Of a DNA stretch of 64,000 nt, positions 1 through 9,132 are shown piece by piece; position 1 is the stretch's first letter, and each line of letters begins with the position of its first letter. The position numbers and the translations under genes are program-made. This DNA comes from Streptosporangium amethystogenes (GTDB lineage: Bacteria > Actinomycetota > Actinomycetes > Streptosporangiales > Streptosporangiaceae): positions 496,001 through 560,000 of the forward strand of contig NZ_JOEQ01000004.1 of the NCBI RefSeq assembly GCF_000721075.1. The letters are read 5' to 3'. The notes below the pieces were generated by a model. It searched no databases. It had not been told where the DNA came from and worked only from the letters and a program-made list of their open reading frames with translations.

Positions 1-373
1 ACGCCCGCCACACGGTGGCCGTCTCGTCACGGGTGGGTGGGGTTTCGGCCGGTCGCCTCGGCTCGTCATGTGAGCCGAGATCTCTCACCGTCGCCCGTGG
101 AGAACGGAAGGTCTCCGGGCCGGAGACGACGGGCTCTCCCTGGGAGATAGCGGTAGGACAATCATCCCACAGGGTCGCCTCGGCGAGGCGACGGCGCAGC
201 CGGGCGAGTCGGGTCTCGCTCCCTGCACCTCGCCCGGCGGGCGGGGCCGTCCGGCCCGCACTCCGCCCATCGGGCTTGGCCCGTGGCACGACACCTCCAG
301 TGGCCCTTTGCCTCGATCCTCGTTGACCGGGGCACACCACCGTTACTGATATCACCCGAAAACCGGCCAAACG
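1..373. other. Intergenic stretch with no convincing gene
   Basis: No reading frame here has family resemblance or a credible ribosome site. The open frames are arginine- and proline-rich shadows typical of high-GC noise. The gene beginning to the left lies outside the window, so this may be the promoter or terminator region of an unseen neighbour. Confidence 0.5.
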
Positions 374-577
374 TCAATGTGACATTCGGCCGTCGTCCAT
401 GGAGTTGGAGCGGTCCCGCCGGAGCCCATCGAGGAATCCGGGCACCTCGCACAGTTCCCGGAGCTCGATCTGGCACTCCTCGCACGTCATGAGGTGACGT
501 TGGAACGCCTCATGGTCCTCTTCGTCGAGCACCCCGAGGGCGTACGCCGCCACGTCATGATGCGGGGAGGAGAACAT
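374..577 (-). CDS. Minimal zinc-binding anti-sigma factor (ZAS domain only)
   Basis: This 67-residue protein carries the ZAS zinc signature HxxxCxxC at His28, Cys32 and Cys35, with His7 and His22 as possible additional ligands. Its ATG overlaps the sigma-factor stop codon by one base (TGATG), so the pair is translationally coupled, as is usual for an ECF sigma and its anti-sigma. Most ZAS anti-sigma factors continue into a membrane helix and an extracytoplasmic domain. Here the frame stops about 30 residues after the zinc motif, and no downstream continuation was found in other frames. It is therefore either a soluble mini anti-sigma like RsrA or the remnant of a longer one. The cytoplasmic location and sigma-binding role are inferred from family and context. 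Confidence 0.75.
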   Translation of the reverse strand: MFSSPHHDVAAYALGVLDEEDHEAFQRHLMTCEECQIELRELCEVPGFLDGLRRDRSNSMDDGRMSH

Positions 578-1125
578 CAGCTCGCGACACCTCTCTCCTT
601 CAGAACCTTTCGGAGAGCCCGGATCCCGTAGTAGAGCCGGGACTTGACCGTACCCGGCGGTATCCCGAGGATTTCCGCCGCCTCGTTAATCGTACGGTCC
701 CGTAGGTAAGTCTGCTCGATGACTTCACGGTGTTCTGGGGACAGTTCTCGCAACGCCTCGGCGACGATCATCGCCTCCAGCGCGCGATCGGCTCCGTCGG
801 GAACCGGCACAGCGTTCGCGTCGGCGGGTTCGACCTCCTGTGGTCTGGTCCCTCGCCTGCGACGACCGTCGATGACGATACGGCGGGCGACGGTGAGGAG
901 CCAGGCCCACAGCAGACCTGGCTCTCGTTGCAACCTCCCTGCGTTACGCCAGGCTCGGACGAGCGTCTCCTGGACGACGTCCTCCGCCCATTGCAGGTCG
1001 TTACCGATGGCTTTGCGCACATGACGGAGCAAGGGGGCACCGAACTCCCGATGCAGGTCCTCCACCAGGACGACATCGGTGTCCGTGCTCTCGAACCGAC
1101 TGCCGAGTTGACGACGCACGGGCAC
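577..1125 (-). CDS. ECF-family RNA polymerase sigma factor
   Basis: The 182-residue protein has sigma region 2 at about residues 22-90 (core around AEDVVQETLVRAWRN) and sigma region 4 at about 122-175. The helix-turn-helix NEAAEILGIPPGTVKSRL binds the -35 element. There is no region 3, which is the ECF arrangement. The start is a GTG preceded by GAAGG about ten bases upstream. A downstream start near residue 18 would still leave region 2 intact. The next gene on the same strand, overlapping the stop by one base, is a small ZAS protein that probably sequesters it. The regulon and the signal cannot be read from the sequence. Confidence 0.9.
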   Translation of the reverse strand: MPVRRQLGSRFESTDTDVVLVEDLHREFGAPLLRHVRKAIGNDLQWAEDVVQETLVRAWRNAGRLQREPGLLWAWLLTVARRIVIDGRRRRGTRPQEVEPADANAVPVPDGADRALEAMIVAEALRELSPEHREVIEQTYLRDRTINEAAEILGIPPGTVKSRLYYGIRALRKVLKERGVAS

Positions 1126-1200
1126 ATCTTTACACCTTCGTTATCAGTCACGTCTGCAACTCCCGTAACTCCAGTCATTTCTGACTATCTGCTCACTTCC

Positions 1201-1641
1201 GTGAACCCCCCGGGCGACGCCGCGGCCGTGGCGACCGTCTCCCGGCAGGGCATCTCCGAGGCTGGTGGCCGGCTCGGCGCCGGGATCATCGCGCCGCTCG
1301 GCGGGGAGACCTGCCCGCTGGGCGAGAGGGTCCGGGTGGCGGGATACCTGGCCGACCAGTCGTCGGGGCAGTGCGGTCCGTGCCGGCTCGGCCTCCCGGA
1401 CGTCGCGCGGTCGATGGCCGAGTTCATGGGCGGCTCCGCCGCCGCCCTGGACGAACTGCGCGCCAGGGCGGCGAGCGTCAGGGGCAGGGGCGCGTGCTTC
1501 CACCCGGACGGTACGGCCAGGTTCGTGCTGTCCGCGCTGGAGGCCTTCCCCGACGACATCGAGGAACACCTCCTGCACGGCACCTGCGGGCGCCCGGTGC
1601 ACGGCGTGCTCCCCCTGCCCCCGCAGGAGAGCGAACAGTGA
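1201..1641 (+). pseudogene. C-terminal remnant of a NuoF-like iron-sulfur/flavin oxidoreductase
   Basis: The reading frame encodes only the last third of a NuoF-like protein. It holds the 4Fe-4S binding segment SSGQCGPCRLG and two later cysteine sites, RGACFHPDG and HGTCGRP. Family members of about 400 residues begin with an FMN/NADH-binding fold and an SLBB segment, and both are absent. The frame stays open further upstream, but there it runs antisense through the ECF sigma gene and carries no recognisable protein. The GTG at the given start has no ribosome site. I read this as a deletion remnant abutting the divergent sigma gene. A short stand-alone iron-sulfur protein is a less likely alternative. 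Confidence 0.55.
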
Positions 1642-1715
1642 TGGGAATGTGATCAACCAGGTGATGGGTGCGGTCGTCCTATCAGGTAGTCGACACGGAA
1701 CCTCGGGGAGAACGT

Positions 1716-3224
1716 ATGCGGACCGCTCCTGACAGGCGGGCATTCCTTCGTACCGGCGGCCTGGCCGCTCTGGCACTGGGCGCTCAGGGCACACCCGCCC
1801 TGGGCGCCACCGGTACGACCGGCCGGGATACCACGGGCGCCATGAGCGGCCCGCGACCCGCCGACTGGCGGGCTCTGGCGGACGGGCTGGCCGGCAAGAT
1901 CATCCGGCCTGGTGACGCCTCGTACGACAGCGCACGACGGCTGTTCAACCCCACCTTCGACGCGGTGCGGCCCGCGGGCGTGGCCTACTGCGCCAACCCC
2001 TCCGACGTCGCCGAGTGCGTCGGCTTCGCGCGCCGGCTGAACGTGCCGCTGGCCGTGCGGTCCGGCGGGCACTCCTACGCGGGCTGGTCCACCGGGACCG
2101 GCCTGGTCCTGGACGTGTCCCGGATGAGCAAGGTGAGCCACACCGCCGGGCGGGCGAGGGTCGAGGCGGGCGCCAAGCTGATCGACGTCTACGACAGGCT
2201 CGCCGCGAGCGGGGTCAGCATCCCCGCCGGGACCTGCGCCACGGTCGGGGTGAGCGGGCTGGCTTTGGGCGGCGGCATCGGCGTGGTCTCCAGGAAGTAC
2301 GGCCTGACCTGCGACGTGATGGAGTCCGTCCAGATCGTCACGGCCGATGGACGGTTGCTGACCTGCGACGCGAACCACAACGCCGACCTGTACTGGGCCT
2401 CCCGGGGCGGCGGCGGGGGCAACCTCGGCGTGGCGGTCTCCTTCGAGTTCCGGACCCACCCGGCCCGTGAGGTCACGGTGTTCTTCCTGCACTGGCCGTG
2501 GTCGAAGGCGGTCAGGGCGCTGCGCGCCTGGCAGGCGTGGGGCCCCTCGGCCCCGGACGCCCTGTGGTCGGGCATGCACCTCAGCCGCGACGGCGGGATG
2601 GACGTGCAGGTCGTCGGGCTCTACCTCGGCGGCAGGGCCGACTGCGAGCGGCTGCTCGACCGGCTGGCCGACGCGGCCGGGTCGCCCTCGTCGAGCTACG
2701 TCCGGCAGACCTCCTACCGCCAGGCCATGCTGACCATGGCGGGTTGCGGCTCGCTCTCGGTCACCCAGTGCCATCTGGGCGGATCCCTGCCGGGGCAGAC
2801 CAGGGGCGGGCGGCTGTCCAGGGACACCTTCACCGCCAAGTCGCACATGGCCTACCGTCCGCTCTCCGAGGCCGGGGCCGGGAGCCTGGTCGCCCAGGTC
2901 GCCCGCCCCGGCAACCACACCGTGCTGCTGGACGCCCTCGGCGGCGCCGTCGCCCGGGTCCGCCCCGACGCCACCGCCTTCCCGCACCGGGCCGCCCTCT
3001 ACAGCGTGCAGTACTACGCCCACCGCACCGGAGCCGCCACCTGGGCCAGGACCGCGCACGCGGCGATGCGGCCCCACTTCGGCGACCACGCCTACGTCAA
3101 CTACACCGACCCCGAGCTCGGCGGCTGGCGCGCGGCCTACTACGGGGCGAACGCCACCAGGCTCGCCCAGGTCAAGGCCGCCCGCGACCCGGGCCGCCTG
3201 TTCCGGCTCCCCCAGGGAATCTGA
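1716..3224 (+). CDS. TAT-exported FAD-binding oxidoreductase (berberine bridge enzyme-like)
   Basis: This 502-residue protein starts with a twin-arginine signal (DRRAFLRTGG at residues 6-15, then a short hydrophobic run). An FAD-binding PCMH domain follows. Its RSGGHSY motif offers His119 and its GTCATVGVSG motif offers Cys174, the two residues that in this family attach FAD covalently (8-alpha-histidyl and 6-S-cysteinyl). The C-terminal BBE motif is complete (NYTDPELGGWRAAYYG, ending DPGRLFRLPQ). Such enzymes oxidise sugars, alkaloids or polyketide-like alcohols. The substrate is not deducible here. The ATG with GGGGAGA upstream was chosen over a start 48 bases earlier. Export of a folded, cofactor-loaded enzyme is inferred from the signal. 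Confidence 0.88.
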   Translation: MRTAPDRRAFLRTGGLAALALGAQGTPALGATGTTGRDTTGAMSGPRPADWRALADGLAGKIIRPGDASYDSARRLFNPTFDAVRPAGVAYCANPSDVAECVGFARRLNVPLAVRSGGHSYAGWSTGTGLVLDVSRMSKVSHTAGRARVEAGAKLIDVYDRLAASGVSIPAGTCATVGVSGLALGGGIGVVSRKYGLTCDVMESVQIVTADGRLLTCDANHNADLYWASRGGGGGNLGVAVSFEFRTHPAREVTVFFLHWPWSKAVRALRAWQAWGPSAPDALWSGMHLSRDGGMDVQVVGLYLGGRADCERLLDRLADAAGSPSSSYVRQTSYRQAMLTMAGCGSLSVTQCHLGGSLPGQTRGGRLSRDTFTAKSHMAYRPLSEAGAGSLVAQVARPGNHTVLLDALGGAVARVRPDATAFPHRAALYSVQYYAHRTGAATWARTAHAAMRPHFGDHAYVNYTDPELGGWRAAYYGANATRLAQVKAARDPGRLFRLPQGI

Positions 3225-3324
3225 TCCCGGGGACCGCCCGGACCACCGGCTGATCGGCGAGTCCCACCCCCGAGACAGCGCCCCCCGGGCCGGATACGGT
3301 GTGGCGACCGGCTCGGGAGGCACA

Positions 3325-5394
3325 GTGGCGGCAGCGGCGCGCATCGCATGGTCGTGGTGCGCCCTGACCCTGGTGCTGACCGTGCTCGCCGTCGTCCTGG
3401 CCGTTCTCAACGGGACGAATCCGCTCGCCCTGTCCCACCTGCTGTTCGTGACGGCCTGCGCGCTGGTGGGCGGCCTCATCTGTTCGCGCCACCCCGAGCA
3501 CGGAGTGGGCCTGCTGTTGACGGTGAGCGCGTTCTGCTTCGCGCTCATGGAGTTCTGCGGGCAGTACGCGATCCTCGGCCTCGTCACCCGTCCCGGGCTG
3601 CCACTGGCCGGAGCCATGGCCTGGCCGCAGACCTGGCTCTGGGTGCCGGCGAACCTGTCGGTCTGCCTGATCCCGCTGTTCTTCCCCGACGGGCCGCTGT
3701 CCTCGGCGGGAACGCGCCGGCTGGTGATCGGCGCCGCCGCCGCGGGAGCGGTGACCATGGTGGCCGGCGCGTTCCGGCCCGGTGAGAACGGCCAGGTCGC
3801 CGAGGGCAGCGGCGTGGTCAACCCGCTCGGGGTGGCCGGTCTCGCGGACGTGGCACCGGTGGTGGAGACGGCGATGACCGCCCTGTTCGCCGTGGTGTTC
3901 TTCGTGGGCGCGCTGGACCTGGGCGTGCGGGCTCTTCGGAGCGGCGGCCGGGAGCGCCGCCAGGTCGCCTGGCTGGTCTACGCGGTCGGCGTCGAGGTGG
4001 TGGTCATCGCGGCCAGGTTGGCGGCCGGGCTGACCGACGACGTCCCCGGCGCCATCTGGCCCACCACCAGCACCTTGTGGGAGCTGGTCGGCGCGACCGG
4101 CATAACCCTCCTGCCGGTCGCCATCTGCGTCGCGATCCTGCGCCACCGGCTCTTCGACATCGACCTGGTGATCAATCGGACGCTGGTCTACGCGCTGCTG
4201 TCGGGGTGCGTGACCGGCGGGTACGTGGTCGTTGTCGGCTACCTCGGCGCACTCTTCCCCACCGGGGACCTGCCGATCTCGATCCTGGCCGCCGGGCTCG
4301 TGGCCCTCGCCTTCGCACCGCTGCGGGAACGGCTGCAGGGCTGGGTCAACCTGCTGACGTACGGGGAGCGTGACGATCCGTACGCGGCGCTCACCCGCCT
4401 GGGCCGCAGGCTGGAGAGCACCGCCGAGCCGGGCACCGTGCTGCCGGGGGTCGCCCGGTCGGTCACCGAGGCACTGCGCCTGCCGTACGCGGCGGTCGAA
4501 ACAGCCGGGGGCGCGCGGTACGCGTCCGGCACGCCCGGCGGGGAGCTCGTACGGCTGCCGCTGACGCACAACGGCGAGCGGGCCGGCGACCTCATCCTGT
4601 CGCCCAGGCCGGGAGAGAGCGGGTTCGGCCCCCGTGACCTGCGTGTCCTCGCCGACCTGGCCAGGCAGATCGCGGTGGCCGTGCACGCCGTACGGCTCTC
4701 CGCCGACCTGCGGCGCTCGCGGGAGCGGCTGGTGATGGCCCGCGAGGAGGAGCGGCGCAGGCTGAGGCGCGACCTGCACGACGGGCTCGGACCCACGCTG
4801 GCCGCGCTGACCATGCGTGCCGAGGCCGTGCACGACCTGGTCGAGGACGAGCACGCGCGGCGACTGCTGGCCGAGATCGTCTCCGACGCCGAGGCCGCGG
4901 TGGCCGACGTGCGGACCCTGGTGGACGGCCTGCGCCCACCCGCGCTGGACTCCCTGGGGCTGCTCGGCGCGCTCCGCGCCCACGCGATCCGGCAGCCGTC
5001 CGGTCTGCGCGTGGCCCTGCGTGCCCCGGACGACCTGCCGCCGCTGCCGGCCGCCACCGAGGTCGCCGCCTACCGGATCGTGTCCGAGGCGCTGGCCAAC
5101 GTGCGCAGGCACGCCGGAGCGACCCGCGCTGAGCTGCGAATCGAGGTGGCGGACGGCACCCTGAGGTTGGAGGTCTCCGACGACGGCCGGGGGATACGCC
5201 AGGAGGTGCCCGTCGCCGACGGTCCCGGAGGGCCGGGCCGGGCGGGGGTCGGGCTGGCGTCGATGCGGGAGCGTGCCGTGGAGTTGGGCGGATCGTGCGT
5301 GTTCGAGGAACATCCGGGAGGCGGGACCCTTGTCAGGGTCGCGCTGCCGGCGGCCGAGGAAGGAGACAGCGGTGATCCGGGTCCTGCTGGTTGA
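3325..5394 (+). CDS. Membrane sensor histidine kinase (HisKA_3 type, NarL-class partner)
   Basis: About 300 N-terminal residues are hydrophobic with several membrane segments. A GAF-like region follows (about residues 340-460). The dimerisation and phosphoacceptor helix comes next, with RRLRRDLHDGLGPTLAAL carrying the candidate His485. The HATPase domain has an N box (EALANVRRHAG) and G boxes (DDGRGI, GVGLASMRER). This is the HPK7 architecture that pairs with LuxR/NarL-type regulators. The stop overlaps the downstream regulator start by 23 bases, so the two form one transcription unit. GTG 3325 follows GGGAGG closely. GTG 3301 is an in-frame alternative without a ribosome site. The stimulus is unknown. 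Confidence 0.88.
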   Translation: MAAAARIAWSWCALTLVLTVLAVVLAVLNGTNPLALSHLLFVTACALVGGLICSRHPEHGVGLLLTVSAFCFALMEFCGQYAILGLVTRPGLPLAGAMAWPQTWLWVPANLSVCLIPLFFPDGPLSSAGTRRLVIGAAAAGAVTMVAGAFRPGENGQVAEGSGVVNPLGVAGLADVAPVVETAMTALFAVVFFVGALDLGVRALRSGGRERRQVAWLVYAVGVEVVVIAARLAAGLTDDVPGAIWPTTSTLWELVGATGITLLPVAICVAILRHRLFDIDLVINRTLVYALLSGCVTGGYVVVVGYLGALFPTGDLPISILAAGLVALAFAPLRERLQGWVNLLTYGERDDPYAALTRLGRRLESTAEPGTVLPGVARSVTEALRLPYAAVETAGGARYASGTPGGELVRLPLTHNGERAGDLILSPRPGESGFGPRDLRVLADLARQIAVAVHAVRLSADLRRSRERLVMAREEERRRLRRDLHDGLGPTLAALTMRAEAVHDLVEDEHARRLLAEIVSDAEAAVADVRTLVDGLRPPALDSLGLLGALRAHAIRQPSGLRVALRAPDDLPPLPAATEVAAYRIVSEALANVRRHAGATRAELRIEVADGTLRLEVSDDGRGIRQEVPVADGPGGPGRAGVGLASMRERAVELGGSCVFEEHPGGGTLVRVALPAAEEGDSGDPGPAG

Positions 5395-6010
5395 CGACCA
5401 TCCGGGTTTTCGCGCGGGGCTGCGGACCCTGCTGGCGACGGCCGAGGGGATCGAAGTCGCCGACGAGGCCGCCAGCGGCGAGCAGGCGCTGGCCCTGGTC
5501 GGACGGGCGCAGCCCGACGTGGTCCTGATGGACCTGACGATGCCGGGGATGGGCGGGGTCGCGGCCACCGAGCGGCTCACCCACGACCACCCGCACATCC
5601 GAGTGGTCGTGCTCAGCATGTCGGACGACGACGACTCGGTGTTCGCGGCCATGCGGGCCGGCGCCAGGGGCTACGTCCTCAAGGGCGCCAGGAAGGCGGA
5701 GATCGTCCGATCCGTGCAGGCGGTGGCCGAGGGCGAGGCCATCTTCGGCCCGGCCATCGCCACCCGGCTGGTGGGCTACTTCGGCGAGCAGGGGCGTGAG
5801 CAGGGGCGGGAGGAGGCGCTGCCCGAGCTGACCAGACGGGAGCGGGAGATCCTCGGCCTGGTCGCCGAGTATCTGACGAATCCGCAGATCGCCGCCAGGC
5901 TCGGGCTGAGCCAGAAGACCGTGCGCAATCACGTGTCGGCCGTCTTCACCAAGCTTCAGGTGGCGGACCGGGCACAGGCGATCATGCGCGCGCGGGAAGC
6001 GGGGCTGTGA
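5372..6010 (+). CDS. LuxR/NarL-family response regulator
   Basis: This 212-residue regulator has a receiver domain (acidic pair DD at residues 8-9, phosphoacceptor Asp54 in VVLMDLTMPG, conserved Lys in GYVLKGARKAE). The C-terminal LuxR helix-turn-helix is LTRREREILGLVAEYLTN followed by LSQKTVRNHVSAVFTKLQV. The GTG start sits inside the end of the upstream kinase gene, with AAGGAGA as ribosome site, which supports co-translation with its cognate kinase. The 3' end overlaps the convergent membrane-protein gene by 29 bases. Targets are not evident. The adjacent oxidoreductase and membrane protein are possible but unproven. Confidence 0.9.
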   Translation: MIRVLLVDDHPGFRAGLRTLLATAEGIEVADEAASGEQALALVGRAQPDVVLMDLTMPGMGGVAATERLTHDHPHIRVVVLSMSDDDDSVFAAMRAGARGYVLKGARKAEIVRSVQAVAEGEAIFGPAIATRLVGYFGEQGREQGREEALPELTRREREILGLVAEYLTNPQIAARLGLSQKTVRNHVSAVFTKLQVADRAQAIMRAREAGL

Positions 6011-6662
6011 CCTCCCCGCCGACCTTCCCGCTCCACTCGGCATCCGGCATCCGCAGCACGCGCAGCGCGATCCAGCCGTACGCGGCCAGGTGGAACAGGG
6101 CGCCCGTCGCCTGTACGGCCGGCGCCTGGTCGATCGCCAGGAAGGGGACCAGCGTTCCCGCGAACGCGGCGACCGGAACCCACCGGGGGGTGATCCTGAC
6201 CGCGGCCAGCGCGATGAGCAGGGTGAACAGCCCGACGTGGGCGAGGAAGGCGGGCAGTAGCATGCCGAACAGGAATCCCCACAGCTCACCGGCCCGAGCC
6301 GTGACCGCCTCCGCCTGCCCGTCGGACAGTGTCTGGGCCAGGGCCAGGTCGTAGAAGTCGGTGGTGAAGAGCGTCAGCGCGTGTCCGGAGCCGATCAGGC
6401 CGATCGTGGCTCCCACGTTGCTCGTCCTCGGGGCGCGGCTGCGCAGCAGGTGGGCCAGGGCGAAGGTCACCGGGATGAGGGCGAGCGCCGCCCACAGGTA
6501 GAGAAGCGCGCTGACCTGCACTGTCGTCGCGTTCTCGCGGAAGACCGCGGGGGCGTGGCTTTTTCCCGGCGGCGCGGCGAGGAAGGCGAGAAACTCCAGT
6601 AGCGGCCAGGCGAGCAGGGCGATTCCGGCGACGATCCGGCGGAATGAATCAGGATTTTTCAT
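5982..6662 (-). CDS. Six-helix integral membrane protein of unknown function
   Basis: The 226-residue protein shows about six hydrophobic segments (near residues 8-30, 50-75, 87-113, 130-160, 166-183 and 188-206) and no soluble domain. I do not recognise a characterised family. Short actinobacterial membrane proteins like this often sit beside two-component systems. It is convergent with the response regulator and overlaps its last 29 bases, so the two transcripts are complementary at their ends. The ATG is preceded only by a weak AGGTG. The 247 bases upstream, up to the next gene, hold no recognisable gene. Confidence 0.7.
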   Translation of the reverse strand: MKNPDSFRRIVAGIALLAWPLLEFLAFLAAPPGKSHAPAVFRENATTVQVSALLYLWAALALIPVTFALAHLLRSRAPRTSNVGATIGLIGSGHALTLFTTDFYDLALAQTLSDGQAEAVTARAGELWGFLFGMLLPAFLAHVGLFTLLIALAAVRITPRWVPVAAFAGTLVPFLAIDQAPAVQATGALFHLAAYGWIALRVLRMPDAEWSGKVGGEVTAPLPARA

Positions 6663-6909
6663 CACCTGGACAGCGAACCCGGCCCCCGTCCCAGGCCGCC
6701 TGGGCCGATGCCCCCGATTCCCGGGAGGAATGTCCCCGGAGCCCGGGACCACCCCGCCACGTCCCGCGGGGCGCACCTCGGGCACGCCGCAGCGGCCTCC
6801 GCGGTTCGGGCGGCCCGGGAAAATCCGGTCCTCGAACCGCCCCTCGGGCCCGTACTCGAAAAGACCGTACCCGAGGAAACCGTGCCCGGTGACGTGGGGG
6901 GCCGGGAGG

Positions 6910-8904
6910 TCAGCGCCGCGCGGTGTCGGCCTCCGGAACGAAGTGGGAGAGGACCTCGGGGTTGGCCATGGCGTCGAGATTGGCGGCCTTCTCCGGGGGG
7001 ACACCGAGGAGGATCTTGCGGATCGGGACCTCCAGCTTCTTGCCACTGAGGGTGCGGGGGATGCCGGGGACCTCGATGATCTCGTTCGGCACATGGCGTG
7101 GGGAGAGCCTCTCCCTGAGCTCCCGGCGCAGGCGCACGACCAGGTCGTCCCGCAGCGTCTCCCCCTCGACCATGGTGACGTACAGCAGCAGGCGGCCCTC
7201 CTGCCCGAGCTGGCCGGTGTCGATCACCAGACTGTCGGCGATCTCCTCGAAACCCTCCACCACGCGGTAGAACTCGCTGGTGCCCATCCGCACCCCGCCC
7301 CGGTTCAGCGTCGAGTCGGAGCGGCCGTAGATCACCGAGCCTCCGTCAGGCAGGATCTTGATCCAGTCACCGTGCCGCCAGACCCCGGGGTACTCGGAGA
7401 AGTAGCTGTCGCGGTAGCGCGACCCGTCCGGGTCGTTCCAGAACATCACCGGCATCGACGGCATCGGCAGGGTCACCACCAGCTCGCCGACCTCGCCGAC
7501 CACCGATCTGCCCGACGGATCGAAGGACTCCACCTTCGCCCCCAGGCAGCGACAGGGGATCACACCCGCCCGGACCGGGAGCAGCGGGACCGCGCCGACG
7601 AAACCGGTGCACACGTCGGTGCCCCCGGAGAACGAACCGAGTTGCACGTCCGGCAGCGCGTCGTGCACCCAGCCGAACCCCTCGGGCGGCAGCGGCGAGC
7701 CGGTGGAACCGAGCCCCCGCAGCCGGTCGAGGCCCGACGGCTTGAGGCCGGCCTTCATGGACGCGATCACGTACGGAGCGCCCGTACCGAAGTAGGTGAC
7801 CCCCTCCTCGGCGGCCAGCCGCCAGAGCGCGTCGGTGCGGGGGTAGGTCGCCGCCCCGTCGTAGAGCACCACGGTCGAGCCGACCAGCAGGCCGCCGACG
7901 AGGTAGTTCCACATCATCCAGCCGGTGGTGGTGTACCAGAAGAAGACGTCGTCCTCGCCCAGATCCTGGTGGAAGGAGATCGCCTTGAGGTGTTCGAGCA
8001 CCACACCGCCGTGGCCGTGCACGATCGGCTTGGGCAGTCCGGTGGTGCCCGAGGAGTAGACGATCCAGAGCGGATGCCCGAACGGCACCGGCTCGAAGTC
8101 GAGCGGCCCCTCGACGGAGCGCAACTCCGCCCAGCTCACCGTACGGACCCCGGTCCCGGGCACCGGAGCGTCCGCCGGGGCCGCCGCGCCGGAGCCGCCG
8201 GGGATATCCGCGCCCCGCAGGTCCTCGGCTGAGATCCGGACCCGCGCCACCAGCGTCGGCAGCCTGGCCGCGATGTCGTCGACGACCGCGCCTCGGTCGA
8301 AGTTCCTGCCGTTGTAGTCGTAGCCGTCGACCGCGATGAGCACCTTCGGCTCGATCTGGGTGAAACGGTCGATCACACTGGACGCCCCGAAGTCGGGCGA
8401 GCAGGAGGACCAGACGGCTCCCAGGGAGGCGGTCGCCAGGAAGGCGATCAGCGCTTCGGGGACGTTCGACACGTAGGCCGCGACCCGGTCGCCCCGTCCG
8501 ACACCCAGCGCCACCAGGCCCGCGCGGACCCGCGCCACCTCATCGGCCAGCTCACCCCTGGTGAACGTCCGCCGCCCGCCCAGCTCGTCGCGGGCGACCA
8601 CCGCGAGCCGCCCGGGGTCGGAGGCGGCCCCGCGCAGCGCGTTGGCCGCGTAGTTCACCGTCGACCCGGCGAACCATTCCGTACCGGGCATCTCCCCCGA
8701 CATGACCGGTCCGTCACCGCGCTCCCCCACGACTCCGAAGTAGTCCCAGACCGACGTCCAGAACTCGGCCGGGGCGTCAACCGACCACTGCCACAGGGAC
8801 TCGTAGTCACCGGCCCGTCCCAGCCACTCCGCATAACGGGTGACCTTCGCGTTCCTCACGACCTCCGGGGAGGGCTCCCAGAGCAGCGCACCTTCCTCAA
8901 CCAT
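6910..8904 (-). CDS. Acetoacetate--CoA ligase (acetoacetyl-CoA synthetase)
   Basis: The 664-residue protein belongs to the adenylate-forming ANL superfamily. It has the phosphate-binding loop YSSGTTGLPKPIVHG (about residues 278-292), the hinge region around DSTLNRGGVRMGTSE, and the C-terminal lysine motif RTLSGKKLEVPIRK near residue 620. The N-terminal pattern LWEPSPEVVRNAKVTRYAEWL and the overall length fit the acetoacetyl-CoA synthetase branch better than acetyl-CoA synthetase. The predicted reaction is ATP-dependent activation of acetoacetate (or a related 3-oxoacid) to its CoA thioester in the cytoplasm, for ketone-body or butyrate-type metabolism. The ATG was chosen for the GAGAGGA upstream. 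It is divergent from the penicillin-binding protein gene. Confidence 0.88.
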   Translation of the reverse strand: MVEEGALLWEPSPEVVRNAKVTRYAEWLGRAGDYESLWQWSVDAPAEFWTSVWDYFGVVGERGDGPVMSGEMPGTEWFAGSTVNYAANALRGAASDPGRLAVVARDELGGRRTFTRGELADEVARVRAGLVALGVGRGDRVAAYVSNVPEALIAFLATASLGAVWSSCSPDFGASSVIDRFTQIEPKVLIAVDGYDYNGRNFDRGAVVDDIAARLPTLVARVRISAEDLRGADIPGGSGAAAPADAPVPGTGVRTVSWAELRSVEGPLDFEPVPFGHPLWIVYSSGTTGLPKPIVHGHGGVVLEHLKAISFHQDLGEDDVFFWYTTTGWMMWNYLVGGLLVGSTVVLYDGAATYPRTDALWRLAAEEGVTYFGTGAPYVIASMKAGLKPSGLDRLRGLGSTGSPLPPEGFGWVHDALPDVQLGSFSGGTDVCTGFVGAVPLLPVRAGVIPCRCLGAKVESFDPSGRSVVGEVGELVVTLPMPSMPVMFWNDPDGSRYRDSYFSEYPGVWRHGDWIKILPDGGSVIYGRSDSTLNRGGVRMGTSEFYRVVEGFEEIADSLVIDTGQLGQEGRLLLYVTMVEGETLRDDLVVRLRRELRERLSPRHVPNEIIEVPGIPRTLSGKKLEVPIRKILLGVPPEKAANLDAMANPEVLSHFVPEADTARR

Positions 8905-9059
8905 GGCCCTATCCTCTCGGCGCCCCGGCCGAATGTCATCCCCGAGGTTCACACATCGTCCCGGCATACCGTGTGGACCGGCCACACACGTCCTCGCCGG
9001 CAGCCCCGGAAAATCCGTCACCACCAGCACCGATATCCGTTCGGCTATCGAACTTACCC

Positions 9060-9086
9060 TGTCCCAAATATTGGACATAAGGGACA
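9060..9086. promoter_or_regulatory. Cluster of TGTCC/GGACA half-sites before the penicillin-binding protein gene
   Basis: TGTCC at 9060-9064 and GGACA at 9073-9077 form an inverted repeat with an eight-base AT-rich centre. A further GGGACA follows at 9081-9086. They lie about 50-70 bases before the penicillin-binding protein start, in an otherwise unremarkable divergent intergenic region. A regulator-binding role is inference only. Confidence 0.3.
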
Positions 9087-9132
9087 ACTCTCTGGTCTTC
9101 TCTGTCCCCGACGACGAAGGGCGACCACTGCC

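Noticed and set aside
1653..5652. Two long minus-strand frames (over 700 residues each) opposite the oxidoreductase and the histidine kinase
   Set aside because: Codon-position shadows of high-GC genes, rich in Arg, Gly and Pro, with no domains. The plus-strand genes have clear motifs.
6730..8232. A 500-residue plus-strand frame opposite the CoA ligase
   Set aside because: Low-complexity antisense frame. The minus-strand protein has complete adenylate-forming motifs.
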